Positions 46,701 through 59,640 of a DNA stretch of 64,000 nucleotides are shown here, piece by piece; position 1 is the stretch's first letter; each line of letters opens with the position of its first letter. The translations under genes were made by a program, and so were the position numbers. The notes under the pieces were generated by a model. The model ran no database searches and had not been told where the DNA came from. It saw only the letters and a program-made list of their open reading frames with translations. The stretch comes from Coturnix japonica (taxonomy: Eukaryota; Chordata; Aves; Galliformes; Phasianidae): the NCBI RefSeq assembly GCF_001577835.2, contig NC_029541.1, positions 3,281,141-3,345,140 of the forward strand, given 5' to 3'.

Positions 46701-46911
46701 GTTTTCACTTCCTGTTGTCCTTTTCTTGTGTCTGATCTGTCCTGTTTTGTCTCCCCATCCCGTCCTCCTCACCTCCCACACAGGGCAGCTGTCCCTGGAT
46801 GAGTTCATCGATGGGGCCAGGAAGGACAAGTGGGTGATGAAGATGTTGCAGATGGATGTGAACCCCGGGGGATGGATCACAGAGCAGAGGCGGAAAAGTG
46901 CTTTGTTTTGA
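43799..46911 (+). CDS. GUCA1B: Guanylyl cyclase-activating protein 2 (GCAP2)
   Basis: Four exons: 43799-44002, 44672-44821, 46108-46222 and 46784-46911. They give 198 aa (human 200). Met-Gly at the start is the N-myristoylation signal. EF-hand 1 is degenerate ([11 protein letters not shown]), as in all GCAPs. EF2 [14 protein letters not shown]3 [12 protein letters not shown] and EF4 DENGDGQLSLDE have intact calcium ligands. GCAP2 activates retinal guanylate cyclases (GUCY2D/2F) in photoreceptor outer segments when calcium falls after light, restoring cGMP. The C-terminal WVMKMLQMD and RRKSALF match GCAP2 and separate it from GCAP1. It is tail to tail with GUCA1A, the ancestral vertebrate arrangement. 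Intron 2 (1.3 kb) is the longest. Confidence 0.97.
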
Positions 46912-49900
46912 GGGAGCCCAGTTTTGATATGGCTGAAGATGTGATGCAGACTGTGGCTGTGGCTCTTACTCCGGGGTGTAGTGGCTTTCCTTGTCAATGC
47001 AATCTCAGCATCCAGATGAAAACTGCAGCGGCTAAAGAAGCCATATCTCAATCTAAACCCATGTGCTGCGAGGACTCCTGGGACCCAGAGACTATTTTTG
47101 GCCCATGAATAAGTCTCTCTGTGTACACAATGCCAATCTGGGTTTTGGTTACACCCCGAGGAGCAAACTTTCCATGGTGGAGTGGAGCAGGACCTGGGCA
47201 GCATCTGGTCCAGCCAACAGAGCAGGGAAGTGAGGAGTCCTATGTGGCAGTGCCATCTCTGTGCAGGGCAGCATCTGCATCACTGATATAACAGATGCTA
47301 ATCCAAAAGCAATGGCAATAGGGGTGCTCTGATGACAGTCTGTACCATCTGGAATACTGTTATGACACATAAGGCATATTTAGTGGATTATACTAATAAT
47401 AACGTGAGGTGATTGAACACCAATGTATTGTAGATTATAAGGTTTATACTCAGTGTTAAGAAAGAAAGAAAATCAAGAAAATCAGCACAGCTTGGAGGTT
47501 GAGCTCTTGCTGTTCTTACAGCTGACCCATATTCCTACATACCTGTATGAAAGAATTTGAGTCGGCCTCGTTCTTGGGTTCGCTTCCCTTGGATTTATTT
47601 TCACCTGCAAAATAACATGAGCTTTCCTGTTTTACTTTTCCCTTGGGATCACTGAGCTGAGCCACATCCATGAAGAAGCTGGCAATCTCTCTTTGGGTTT
47701 TTTGTGGCCTTTAATCATGACAGTAGAACCTTTCACCAGGTGACCACTTTGCTGGCTTGCAGTTTAGTCCACTTAACCAATGTTTAAGCCCATTAATAGG
47801 AGGAAGTGTTTAGGGTAGGGCACAGTCAGTGCTGGAGACTGAATGCACATCCATTTCCACATTGAAACAGCCTTTCTAAGAGCTCTCTGTAAATAATGTT
47901 CTCACTCATGGCATGCCTGCTTATCACAGCAGATTAGACTCCTCTCTTGTGTTGCTGCGAGGAAGCATTCAAGGCTCATTCAAGTCAACAGTTTCCCCAC
48001 CTGAAATAAACATCTCCCTTCCAGCTGATGTGGGAGACAATGATTCACTTTGCTGATTTTTCAGCCTCTTGGACAGACATTCCCATGGCAGAATCCAAAT
48101 CAAACCCTCCCATTTCCAGCATCTCAGGCAACGTGATCTTCCGTTTCTGCTTCTCGTAGTTCTTAACCCAAATGGTTCTGGAGTTACTGTAGCTTCACAC
48201 CGCGGTTTAACCAAACTGCTGTGGGTTTTGGTGCCCTGCTCCCCAGTGGAGCTGCATCTCTGTGCTGGGGTGGTAGAGGGCATCCTAACACCAAGCAGAC
48301 GGTGCCAGGAGTTTTATACCGTGCGCTTAATAAAGGTCGGTTTGTTAAAAGCTGGTTTGCAGCAGTTATTTATTGTTAATGAAGCTTGAGGACTCGAGTG
48401 GCTGACCACCATTCCGGTGTTTAGGGCTGATAAAATGCATTTAAGGGAAGTAATGGGAGTGAATGGCTGCAGCTGAGCTGGGTGAGGCAGAAGTGGGGGT
48501 GATATTGCAGACACAGAGCAGGAACGGAGTTATCTTTGACTGCTATGTGTGTGACCAATGCTCCTTTTCTGAATGGAAACAGAAACAGAACTGCCAACAG
48601 TACCATGAGCTGAAGGTGCAGCAGTGAAATGGCCTCTGGTTCATCCCTGTGAGGGCTCAGGAAGGAACCAACAAAGCTTTTGGGACTCAGCTACAGGATG
48701 CTGGCACCAATGGGGACAACAGCAGTGCTTGAGCTTGGTGGAAAATCTCTTCCCAATCTTGTGATCTTTTGTCAAGGAGCCACAAGGTGCTTTGGTCTCA
48801 GTCGCCTTTATAAATCCACAGGTATAAACTGCTTTGATCTCCTCCCAAACTCAGCTCACACTTACATCAAGGTACTGAAGTCAAACATTCTGCATAATCC
48901 ATTTTCCAGACTCGCGGCCCAGCTGGAATTGGATTTGGTTGATCGGATTTCTTGTTGGTCTAAATGGGGAAACAGGATGGCTTGGAGAGAGCAAATGCCA
49001 TCTGATTTTCTGAGCTCCTTACTGTCAGCTCTGAGGTTTGATGCAGGCGGAGCTGGCTGGGATTGAAGGTGAAATAAGCAGGTTGGGAAGCTGGAGGTGA
49101 GGCGGCTGCAGGTGACAGGATGAGGGGCTGTGAATGGGGAGCGATGCGTCCCCAAATGCTATGGGAGGGAATGTGCTGAGTGCAGCTCTGAGCAGCCTAA
49201 ATCATGAAGATAAGACAGAGTGTGGTTACACTGTGCTTAGCCACACTCTTTATTTGTCTGCGTCCACATCCTGGGAGGTGAGGCCCATCTGTGTGCAGCT
49301 CATCCCCAGAGCAGCTGAGAACCCCTTGGCAGTGCTGTGTTGAGAAGCAATGGGCAGCTCAGGGCTCCAGCAGCCCCATGGGTGCACCCCCTGCTCCCCA
49401 GATCCTACACTCAGTGCAGGGGTTGTGCTGCACATCGCTCCCTATTGGCATTGCTGACAGCACGTCTGTGGCTCCAGCACAGCTGCTGCCATTTGGAAAA
49501 GAAAAATGAACCAATTCTGCACGATTAGGGAGTCACAACATTAGATTTTCATTCTCTTTACTTTGTTTTCATCGAAGCTGAAAAATCACCCTCCTGGGAG
49601 CGGTGCAAGGTGCTGGATGGGTTTCTCAGACGGCCCTTTTACAGGAGCTTTGTCTTTAGGGATTCCTATGGCACTGAAATTGGGTGTTCTGGGGCTTCTT
49701 CAGCAACATGGGGGCACAGTGCATCTCTCTGCCGCTCTGGGCAGCAGACAGGGGCAGGATGGGGACAGAATGAAACAAGGAGAAAGCAGCAGGCAGAGCC
49801 CACTGTGAGAAACCAGGGCTCCCTCCTGGCTTGTGTGTTCTTACAGAAGGATGTAACAAAAGCAAAGGTTGTGTCAGAGCTTGTGTCAGAAGGTTAACCT

Positions 49901-51244
49901 GTTCTGCTGGAAGCAGGAGTAATTGATAGAAAGAGAAAAGCATTAGGTGAAATGATTTATTAATTCACTATAAGGTCGGAAGTACAAAAGCTTCCAGGTA
50001 CGGTGCCTCAGCATGAGATACACGAGCAGGAAAAAAAAATATGGACCAAAAAGTCTCTTGTGAATTGCAAAGCATCCAGAGATACACAACAAAGTCCTTC
50101 GGGCGGGCAAGAGCTCCTTCCTTGTACCCTGCATTGCCTCATCGTGCTGAAATTGGCTCCCAGTAGATGAGGAAACAATAGGGAGCTGCAGGGAGGGTTG
50201 GGTGGGTGCATGGGGGATGGTGCTCGTGCCCGCTGTGATGTTGGGTGCTGGGGCTGCCTGCTCCCCACAGCTGGGGTGTTTGTGAAGCCCATCTCTGCAG
50301 CACACCCAACTGCATGGAGACCATCGCTGCCCTGTGGAGCAGAAAGCAGAGGGTGCCACAGAGCATAGCAAGGGTTTGTTTGATGGAGGGGTGATGAGAC
50401 ATGCAGGAGAATTCCCAACATGGTCCCTCTGGGTTTACTGACATTGTGACCGTTGCAGGTATGAGCATACCCTTCAAGTTCTGACTGATGTTAGAAAAAA
50501 GGCACCATTCTGTGTTCTGAATGCTTTAAAACAAAGAAAAGCCACTGTGTTCACCTCTCTCCTTTTCATAACTAAGAGATGTTTTGGTCTCATGTTATCA
50601 CTAACGTAATAGCAACAAATGAAAGAACGTGAGACCAAAGCCATTTGACTTTGGGGAAAACACTGAGAATACTCTGAAAATATACATGGAAAGAGATGCC
50701 TCAGATCTGCTTTGGGGGCACAAGCAAACACCGCTCTGCTCTTTGAAGGGCCATTCTCCCCATGCAAAAGACCAGCTGGGGTCTCTGCATACAGACATGT
50801 GCCCTATCCCTGCTTGCAGCAGCTCTGGACCCCACTGAGGTCCCACTGAGAAGTGGAGTCCTCATATGAGCTGAGCTCCCACCTAGATATGCTATGTGGG
50901 TGCTGACATTGGCCACTGGCTTGGTGAGAGCTCTGACTGCTTTAATGTAGTGTACCTGAGCCCTGTGTGCTGCAGCTCTCCCTGCCCACAGATATGGGGC
51001 TCTGCACACCCCTACACAGCAGTGATTTCAGAGGCACCAGAGGCTCCCCCCCCCCCAGTGCTGTGTGTCAACAGGGCGAAGTGTTCAGAGGGGACATCAG
51101 TCCTTGTGCTCATTGGTACCCAGTGCCTTGTCACAGCATCATTGTGGCTCTGGGACAGTCCCCAGCTCCAGGAGTCACAGCCCATTTTGTGTCAATAACG
51201 CAAAGGAAGGGGGAGGAAAAGTTTGAGGGGACATGTCCTGCAGT
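46912..51244. other. Region between the convergent GUCA1B and GUCA1A genes
   Basis: About 4.3 kb that must hold both 3' untranslated regions. A minus-strand AATAAA at 49956-49961 is a candidate GUCA1A signal; the nearest plus-strand AATAAA for GUCA1B is at 48005. No coding exon or named repeat was recognised. Confidence 0.5.
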
Positions 51245-53963
<2,719 letters not shown>

Positions 53964-54003
53964 CTTTACACAGAGCGATGGTCACTTTGCAGCCAAAACT
54001 GGA

Positions 54004-54182
54004 GGTTGGTGGCTGAGTTCTGAGTCAATGGATGAGTTCTGAGGTTGATGGCTGAGTTCTGAGGTTGATGGCTGAGTTCTGAGGTCAATGGATGAGTTCT
54101 GAGGTTGATGGCTGAGTTCTGAGGTTGATGGCTGAGTTCTGAGGTCGATGGATGCGTTCTCAGGTTGATGGATGAGTTCTGA
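54004..54182. repeat. 20-bp minisatellite, 9 copies, upstream of GUCA1A
   Basis: Nine units of about 20 bp with the core GGTTGATGGCTGAGTTCTGA; one unit is 19 bp. Variant units with CAATGGATGAG or CGATGGATGCG recur every third copy, so a 60-bp higher-order period overlies the 20-bp one. It ends 41 bp from the GUCA1A start codon, so it lies in the 5' untranslated region, an early intron or the core promoter. Confidence 0.92.
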
Positions 54183-54675
54183 AGTTTTAGAGCTTTGAAG
54201 TTCTCCTTCTCACCTTTAAAGTGCCTCGTGCTGATCCCAGTCCAGCAGTGGTGGTGATGGACACAGGTTCCTTTCTCTCTCTCCAAGCAAATGTAAAAGC
54301 ACGACAAGCAAAAAGCACAAAGACACAGAGCAGAGGGTGCCATTTAAGTAGCAGCAAATCCTCCTTCAGCCAATGAGGAGCAGGATGGACCCCCACCAGG
54401 AGCATTAAGCATTCAGGTTTAAAATAGTAAGGAGGTAAAATGGGAATGTCTTGCAGATTATAGCCCAGCAGAAGATTAGGAGGGCTGAATTTGCTCCATG
54501 ACGGTGTAAGCTCCTAATCCACTTCACTTACAGTTTTCTGTGGGCTCATACGATCAACAGCTTTTGCACCAAAATCAGTGTCAGAGAAAGAGAGAGAAAA
54601 GCACTCAGATGTTCTGGTGGTGGTGTCACCCTATTGCTCTTCCTCAGCCTTACTCTATTGGAGGATACCCAGGTG

Positions 54676-54845
54676 GGAATCACAGAATGGCCTTGGTTGG
54701 AAGGGACCTCCAAGATCATGAAGCTTCAATCCTCACCACCACAGGCAGGGTCATCAACCTCCACATTTAATACTTGACCAGGCTGCCCAGGGCCCCATCC
54801 AGCCTTGAACACCTCCAGGAATGGATGGGACATCCACAGCATCTC
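54676..54845 (-). mobile_element. CR1 LINE 3' end, minus orientation
   Basis: Starts with TCACAGAATGGCCTTGGTTG, then GAAGGGACCTCCAAGATCAT, CAGGCTGCCCAGGGCCCCAT and CACCTCCAGGAATGGATGGG. This is the CR1 3' region read in reverse. It is 5' truncated and the best preserved CR1 in the window. It lies between GUCA1A and the CIMIP3-like gene. Confidence 0.9.
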
Positions 54846-55680
54846 TAATTCAAATCAGTATGAAATTTAGAGAGAGAAATTTCCATTTTGGCTCCTATCA
54901 GGGATGCTCTGTTAGGGTATATTGTGTGCTGAGATGGACACAAGCAACATCATTCCTTTGGATGGCGAAGTGTAACTAAGTGTGAATACAGCTGCCATGC
55001 AGCCGCATGGAAGCCCCTGTACTGCTGTGTACCCCACAGCCACCTTCACAGCACCCAGAGGAGGACTGGGAGATTGAAGGGCATATCCTGAGGCTGTGGC
55101 ATGGGCCCTCTGATAACACTGTTATTGTGGAATTGCCTGTCCCATAGCACCTCTGCCTTTAGATCACAGCCTTAAGACAAAGCCTGATGCTGAGCCTGCA
55201 TTGAAGTAGATCAGGAGTAAGTCTGCTCTGGTAGGTGGAATTACATAAGCATAAAACAGTTATGAAAAAGGAATTAGATCGAGGAACTGTAATTGGATGT
55301 ACTAATCCTGCTCCTGCCAGTGGCCGGCTCAGCTCCTGCTGTGCCCAGTGGCAGAGGGAGCCTCTATGGGGCAGCCCCAAAGTGCAACAGGTCCTTGCAG
55401 TCACCGGGTGCCCATTAACAGAGGCAGAGTTGTGTGCTATGGGTGAGTGTGAGCTCACCAATGGTTTCCAGAGGCTTTGCTAACACTGCTCCTGGAATAT
55501 GAGGCTGGGATGCTGCCTGTGCCTCTAGGAGAGCAGCACAGAGATGTACCAGCCATTGGGAACAACACTTTGTGAGCAGAGCCATGGCCCTGCTGCCCAT
55601 CCCCTGGCTCCATGTCACTTCTATCTATGCTTTTGGGTGGGAAGCAGGAGGAACACCAACTGCTGCTCTCATTGCTTGGG

Positions 55681-55686
55681 TTTATT
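55681..55686 (-). other. Polyadenylation signal overlapping the CIMIP3-like stop
   Basis: Minus-strand AATAAA shares its bases with the last lysine codon and the TAA stop. If used, the 3' untranslated region would be only about 15-30 nt. Confidence 0.55.
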
Positions 55687-56065
55687 TCTTTGCCCTGGGG
55701 CTTTGAGTTGGCTTGGGTCCCCACTTCGCAAGGTTAGCACTCTGGATGTCCATCACCTTCCTGGTGTGATCGGTGTCATAGTGAAAGTGGTACCCACAGG
55801 TCGGACGCTGTGAGGTGTAGAAAGGGCTGTATGAGTTGGAGCAACGCCGTGTGTAAAAGCAGAACCTGAAGGAGTCAGGGTCCTGACCCCCAGGGTGGGC
55901 AACAACAGGAACAAAGCGGGAGGCCAAGGTCTGATCTGTGCGGCGCTGTGCTGGGGATCCCTTGGGGTTGGGTGGGGCTTGGGGAGCATCCTGTTTTGCT
56001 TTGCGGTCGCCCATTCCCTTTGCTGTCTTCTGGTCTTTGCTGTGGCCTTCTGGTGTTTCAGTCAC
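55682..56065 (-). CDS. CIMIP3: Ciliary microtubule inner protein 3-like (GUCA1A neighbour), terminal exon
   Basis: One minus-strand exon is clear: it starts after the acceptor TTTGTTTTCAG at 56065 and ends at a TAA at 55684-55682. It encodes 127 in-frame residues. An internal ATG at 56014 would give 110 aa; otherwise an upstream exon supplies the start, and I did not find one. Recognisable parts are FRFCFYTRRCSNSYSPFYTS, a CGYHFHYDTDHTRK block and NLAKWGP. Such short aromatic/arginine patterns are typical of microtubule inner proteins of cilia. The position directly upstream of GUCA1A on the same strand, divergent from C6orf132, matches human GUCA1ANB (CIMIP3). The assignment rests mostly on synteny plus sequence style and is less certain than its neighbours. 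The minus-strand AATAAA overlaps the stop codon. Confidence 0.65.
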   Translation of the reverse strand: MTETPEGHSKDQKTAKGMGDRKAKQDAPQAPPNPKGSPAQRRTDQTLASRFVPVVAHPGGQDPDSFRFCFYTRRCSNSYSPFYTSQRPTCGYHFHYDTDHTRKVMDIQSANLAKWGPKPTQSPRAKK

Positions 56066-58934
56066 CTGAAAACAAAGTTGGATAAACGCACTGTCAGTGC
56101 ACAAACACACTGCAATCACCCAGCAGTGCTCAACATCCCCACGTGATCATTGATTACCAGGGGCCAAAAATCAGAATGAACATAAACCAAAGCACACTGA
56201 GGGACTTGGGCTCATCCCCTGCTGCTCAGGGGACATTGATTTCCCTTTGATGTTGGGCACAGCAGAACTCTGGTCCCAAATTAGGTTCTAACACCTATAA
56301 ATAATAGCAATATGAACTCCTTCCAACACCATGTCAAGACTCCAAGCAGCAGCAGCTTCCCCCAGCCTGATACATGAGGAGCAATGGAGTGTGAGCAATG
56401 GCTGCATGCAAGCACAGCCTGGAGGCACAGCCCTCCAAGGCTGAGCCTGACTGCAGAATTATTTTGCCATGGTTATTTAACCATGACTCAGTTATCTTGT
56501 TTTCATTGATGGCAGCTCTGTGCCGATGGAAACTGGCTCTTCCCCCAGCAATTATCCTATTTACTTCTGGGCGTCCTAAATAAACTCCTCACTGTCTGAA
56601 TTTATTTTTAACCACGTAAAGAGGTTTCCCAGTTTCCGTGACGCCTCGGCTTATACTTGGTGCTCTATTTCAGCTCTGCATATCTGGCTCTGAACAGAGG
56701 CTGCTAAACCAATTACAAGGGGAACACCAGTGAATCATTTATAGACATCTCCCTCAGCCTTATAGGGAAATGATGAGATTCCCCCAGGCTTATCACCTCT
56801 TTTAGTCACTTATTTCCCAGATCCAGCCTGGTTCCTGGAGTTCTGCTGTTTCTCTTGCAAGGAAACAGCCTGACTCCCAGCACTTCCCATGGGAGACAAA
56901 ATATGGGGGCTTTGGGTCTTGGAGATGTAAGAGTGGAGCTTGCACTGTGGTTTGGGGATCCCTGCTCCAAACACTCTGAGATTTGCTCGCTACCAATCAC
57001 AGTCACACACATGCATGATTGCAGCTCTTAGCCTTGTGTGCTTTGACAGATAACAGACAAGTATGCACACGACTGAGCTGCTGCAACTGCACCCACCCAG
57101 CAGGGAGGCATTATTAAGGCAGTGCATTTGGGGTGTGTGGGCAAGGCCTTGGCTGCTTAGAAAACCTAACTGCTAAGTCATGTAGATGCCTTTGAGATGT
57201 GCAAGGCTTGCACGCGCCCTGCTATAGGGCAGTGATGGGCAGGATTCTGGGCTTTGCTCATGGGTTTGCCTGCCTTGGGGCCTCCTCCTCACCCTGCAGG
57301 GCACTGAAAGATCCCTTATGCTGGTGTGGGTGCACCTGCTTACGTGATCACAGAGGGGAAGCCCCAGTTCCACGTTCATGGCACTATTTATGGCACTGGC
57401 AGAGCTCTAGCAGAGATTAAGAGTCCTGTGCAATCCTATTTTGTTCAGCCATGAATTTAGAGACCTCTAATCCCTCCCTCATTGCCTGTCAACTCCCAGA
57501 GAAGATCCCCACAGGTGGGGTCACAAGGGCAAGGCTGAATTACCGGAGTATTCCTGGCCGGGCTCCCCTGCTGGCAGCAGCAGCCCTACCCCGGGATGAT
57601 GGCAGTGTCCCTGCACAGGGACTGGCACATGTGTAATGGGGCAGGGATGCTGCAGCTCCCTGGCACCACTGGGTCCTGTTAGTAGAGCTCTTCCATCACC
57701 GGGGCTGCTGGGGCCATTGTGGTGTCACCGGGGTGGTGGCCCTGACCAAAGGGGGTTCTGGCAGGGCTGCCCATGGAACTGCTCTGCCACCACCACTAGA
57801 TCATGGCTCCAGCAGCACAGACCCCACTATTCCTTTTGGCATGAGCTGCTTCACTGCGTGGCTCTCTCCTCCCAACTCCTATGGAGTCTGGCAGGGGAAC
57901 CTCACTGCACAAGCACTTCTCACTATGGAGATCGGCATCTGCAGGGTGCAGCTCCCTGCACTGATGTAAAGGCAGATTGTTCTGGGCTGTTCACCTGTGC
58001 TGGGATCAAAGAGAGCCTCACACAGCAGTGTTCCATCACAGCAGAGCTCACAGGGCTGTCTCTGTGCCATGGAGTCAGCTGGCAGAACAGTTCCTCTTCT
58101 CCTTCCCCTTTCTCATGACTTTCCTTGCCTGCCCTGCTCCATTTGCTCAGTCAAAGACTGTGACTATCAGCTCAGCACATACACCTGGCAAACCTCACAG
58201 AGATGCTGTGTCCTTTGCACATAACACACAATGCTTTTGTTTCACCCATCAGCCAGTGAAATAAAACCACTCCATCTGGCAGCATGTGGCTCCTTCCTCA
58301 CGTTTGATTTCTTCTTCTCAGAGGTGCCCCTCTCCCCTGATCCATGGCTGCAGCCCCCGGGGTGTGCAGGAGATGCTCTCAGACAGAAGTTTACACTATC
58401 GCTTCCGTTCCACCTCCTCATAAGCAGCAGTTAAGGTAACAGTCCCGAGGGCTGAGCCCCACTAATTACAGAGCACATCAGGCTGGGAGCCACCCCAGCA
58501 GCATCAGCCTGCAGGATGGGTGCAGTCATTGGATCCAGCTGCATCCTGGAAAGACTCTGATATATCACAGCCTGTAACAGCCCCAGAGCCCTCATGGTCG
58601 GTCTATCAGCTCCCCTCAGCAAGACAGGAGGACCTCACTCCATAGCTGTGCTTCAGAGTTAATGCTCTGACGATTATTTGGGGTTTAAAGTTCTCCCGTA
58701 AGCCCCATCATTTATTAATAACCAAGGTTACTCATTAACCCTCAGCTCTTTCTTGTGGGACAGGAAATGGATGGCAGTGTGGGGACGCTGCAGAAAAAAA
58801 ACGATCTCAGGTCAATCAATCTGTGCTGTCTTTCAGGTGTTGTGATTGAAATAGCCCAGCTGCCAGCACTGCGGGGGGGTGGTGTTTGCAGGGGGGTCTG
58901 CACATGTGAATGGGGCTTTGCTAAATGCAGGTGG
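56066..58934. other. Region between CIMIP3-like and C6orf132 (head to head)
   Basis: About 2.9 kb. It should contain the upstream exon(s) of the CIMIP3-like gene on the minus strand, but none was identified. A 78-codon plus-strand frame (57733-57969) shows no family signature. Confidence 0.45.
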
Positions 58935-59055
58935 TGGAAAACCGACTCGGGAACGGGTGGGCACCTGATAGAGCTGTGGGGGTCCCCATGCACTGCAGAG
59001 CAGAGCGACCACATGGCCTTTAAGGGTCCCCCCCAACTCAAGGTTTATGTGAGTG
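58935..59055 (+). mobile_element. CR1 LINE 3'-end fragment upstream of C6orf132
   Basis: Contains GGGGGTCCCCATGCACTGCA, GACCACATGGCCTTTAAGGG and TCCCCCCCAACTCAAGG, the CR1 3'-end order, ending in a decayed TTTATGTGA. It lies about 275 bp before the C6orf132 start codon, at the edge of the CpG island. Confidence 0.75.
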
Positions 59056-59099
59056 CTGCGCTGCCCAAGAGCGGGGCAGGCAAACAACCGTCGGGCAAA

Positions 59100-59640
59100 A
59101 GCTTCGCCACGCTGGGGACGAGACGGAAGAGTTGAACGTCTACACCTGGGGCTGAGGGGGAGGCAGGAGGAGCGGGGCCGGGCTGGCACCTGATGGAGGC
59201 GGGGTCGGGCGGAGCCAGGTATTCCGGCCGCTCCGCTCGCTCCCTGCCCGCTGCCTCCCGCACCCAGCGGCCCGGTGCCGCTTGGAGGTTCGGTGCCGGG
59301 AGTGGAGCGGAGCGGCCGAACCCTCCGCCATGAAGAAGCATCACTCCGTTCAGGGCACCTTCAGCCGCCTCTTCGGCAAGAAACACGGCACAGCCACCGC
59401 AGCTTCGCTCTTTGCCACCAACCCACCTTGGATCTTCAGCCAGGAGGTGACCTCCGACAGTGCGGGCGGCACCGGTCAGTGCTCACCATCCTCCGTGCTG
59501 CAACGGGGGGATAAAGTGGGGAAGGGTCGGTCCGGGAGGTGGGGAGGGGGTTGCTTGCGTTTCGCTGTGGTTGTGATCGCAACGCTGCGCCCTGGGGGAG
59601 GCACATGGAGGAGGGGGCCGGGCTGATGGTGGTGCAGCTG
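59100..59640 (+). promoter_or_regulatory. C6orf132 CpG-island promoter
   Basis: GC- and CpG-rich sequence around and upstream of the first coding exon, with GGGGCGGAGC-type runs around 59170-59330 and no TATA box. It could also serve the divergent CIMIP3-like gene. Confidence 0.6.

Noticed and set aside
57733-57969. 78-codon plus-strand frame in the CIMIP3-C6orf132 spacer
   Set aside because: No family resemblance that I could name and no splice context; kept only as a curiosity.
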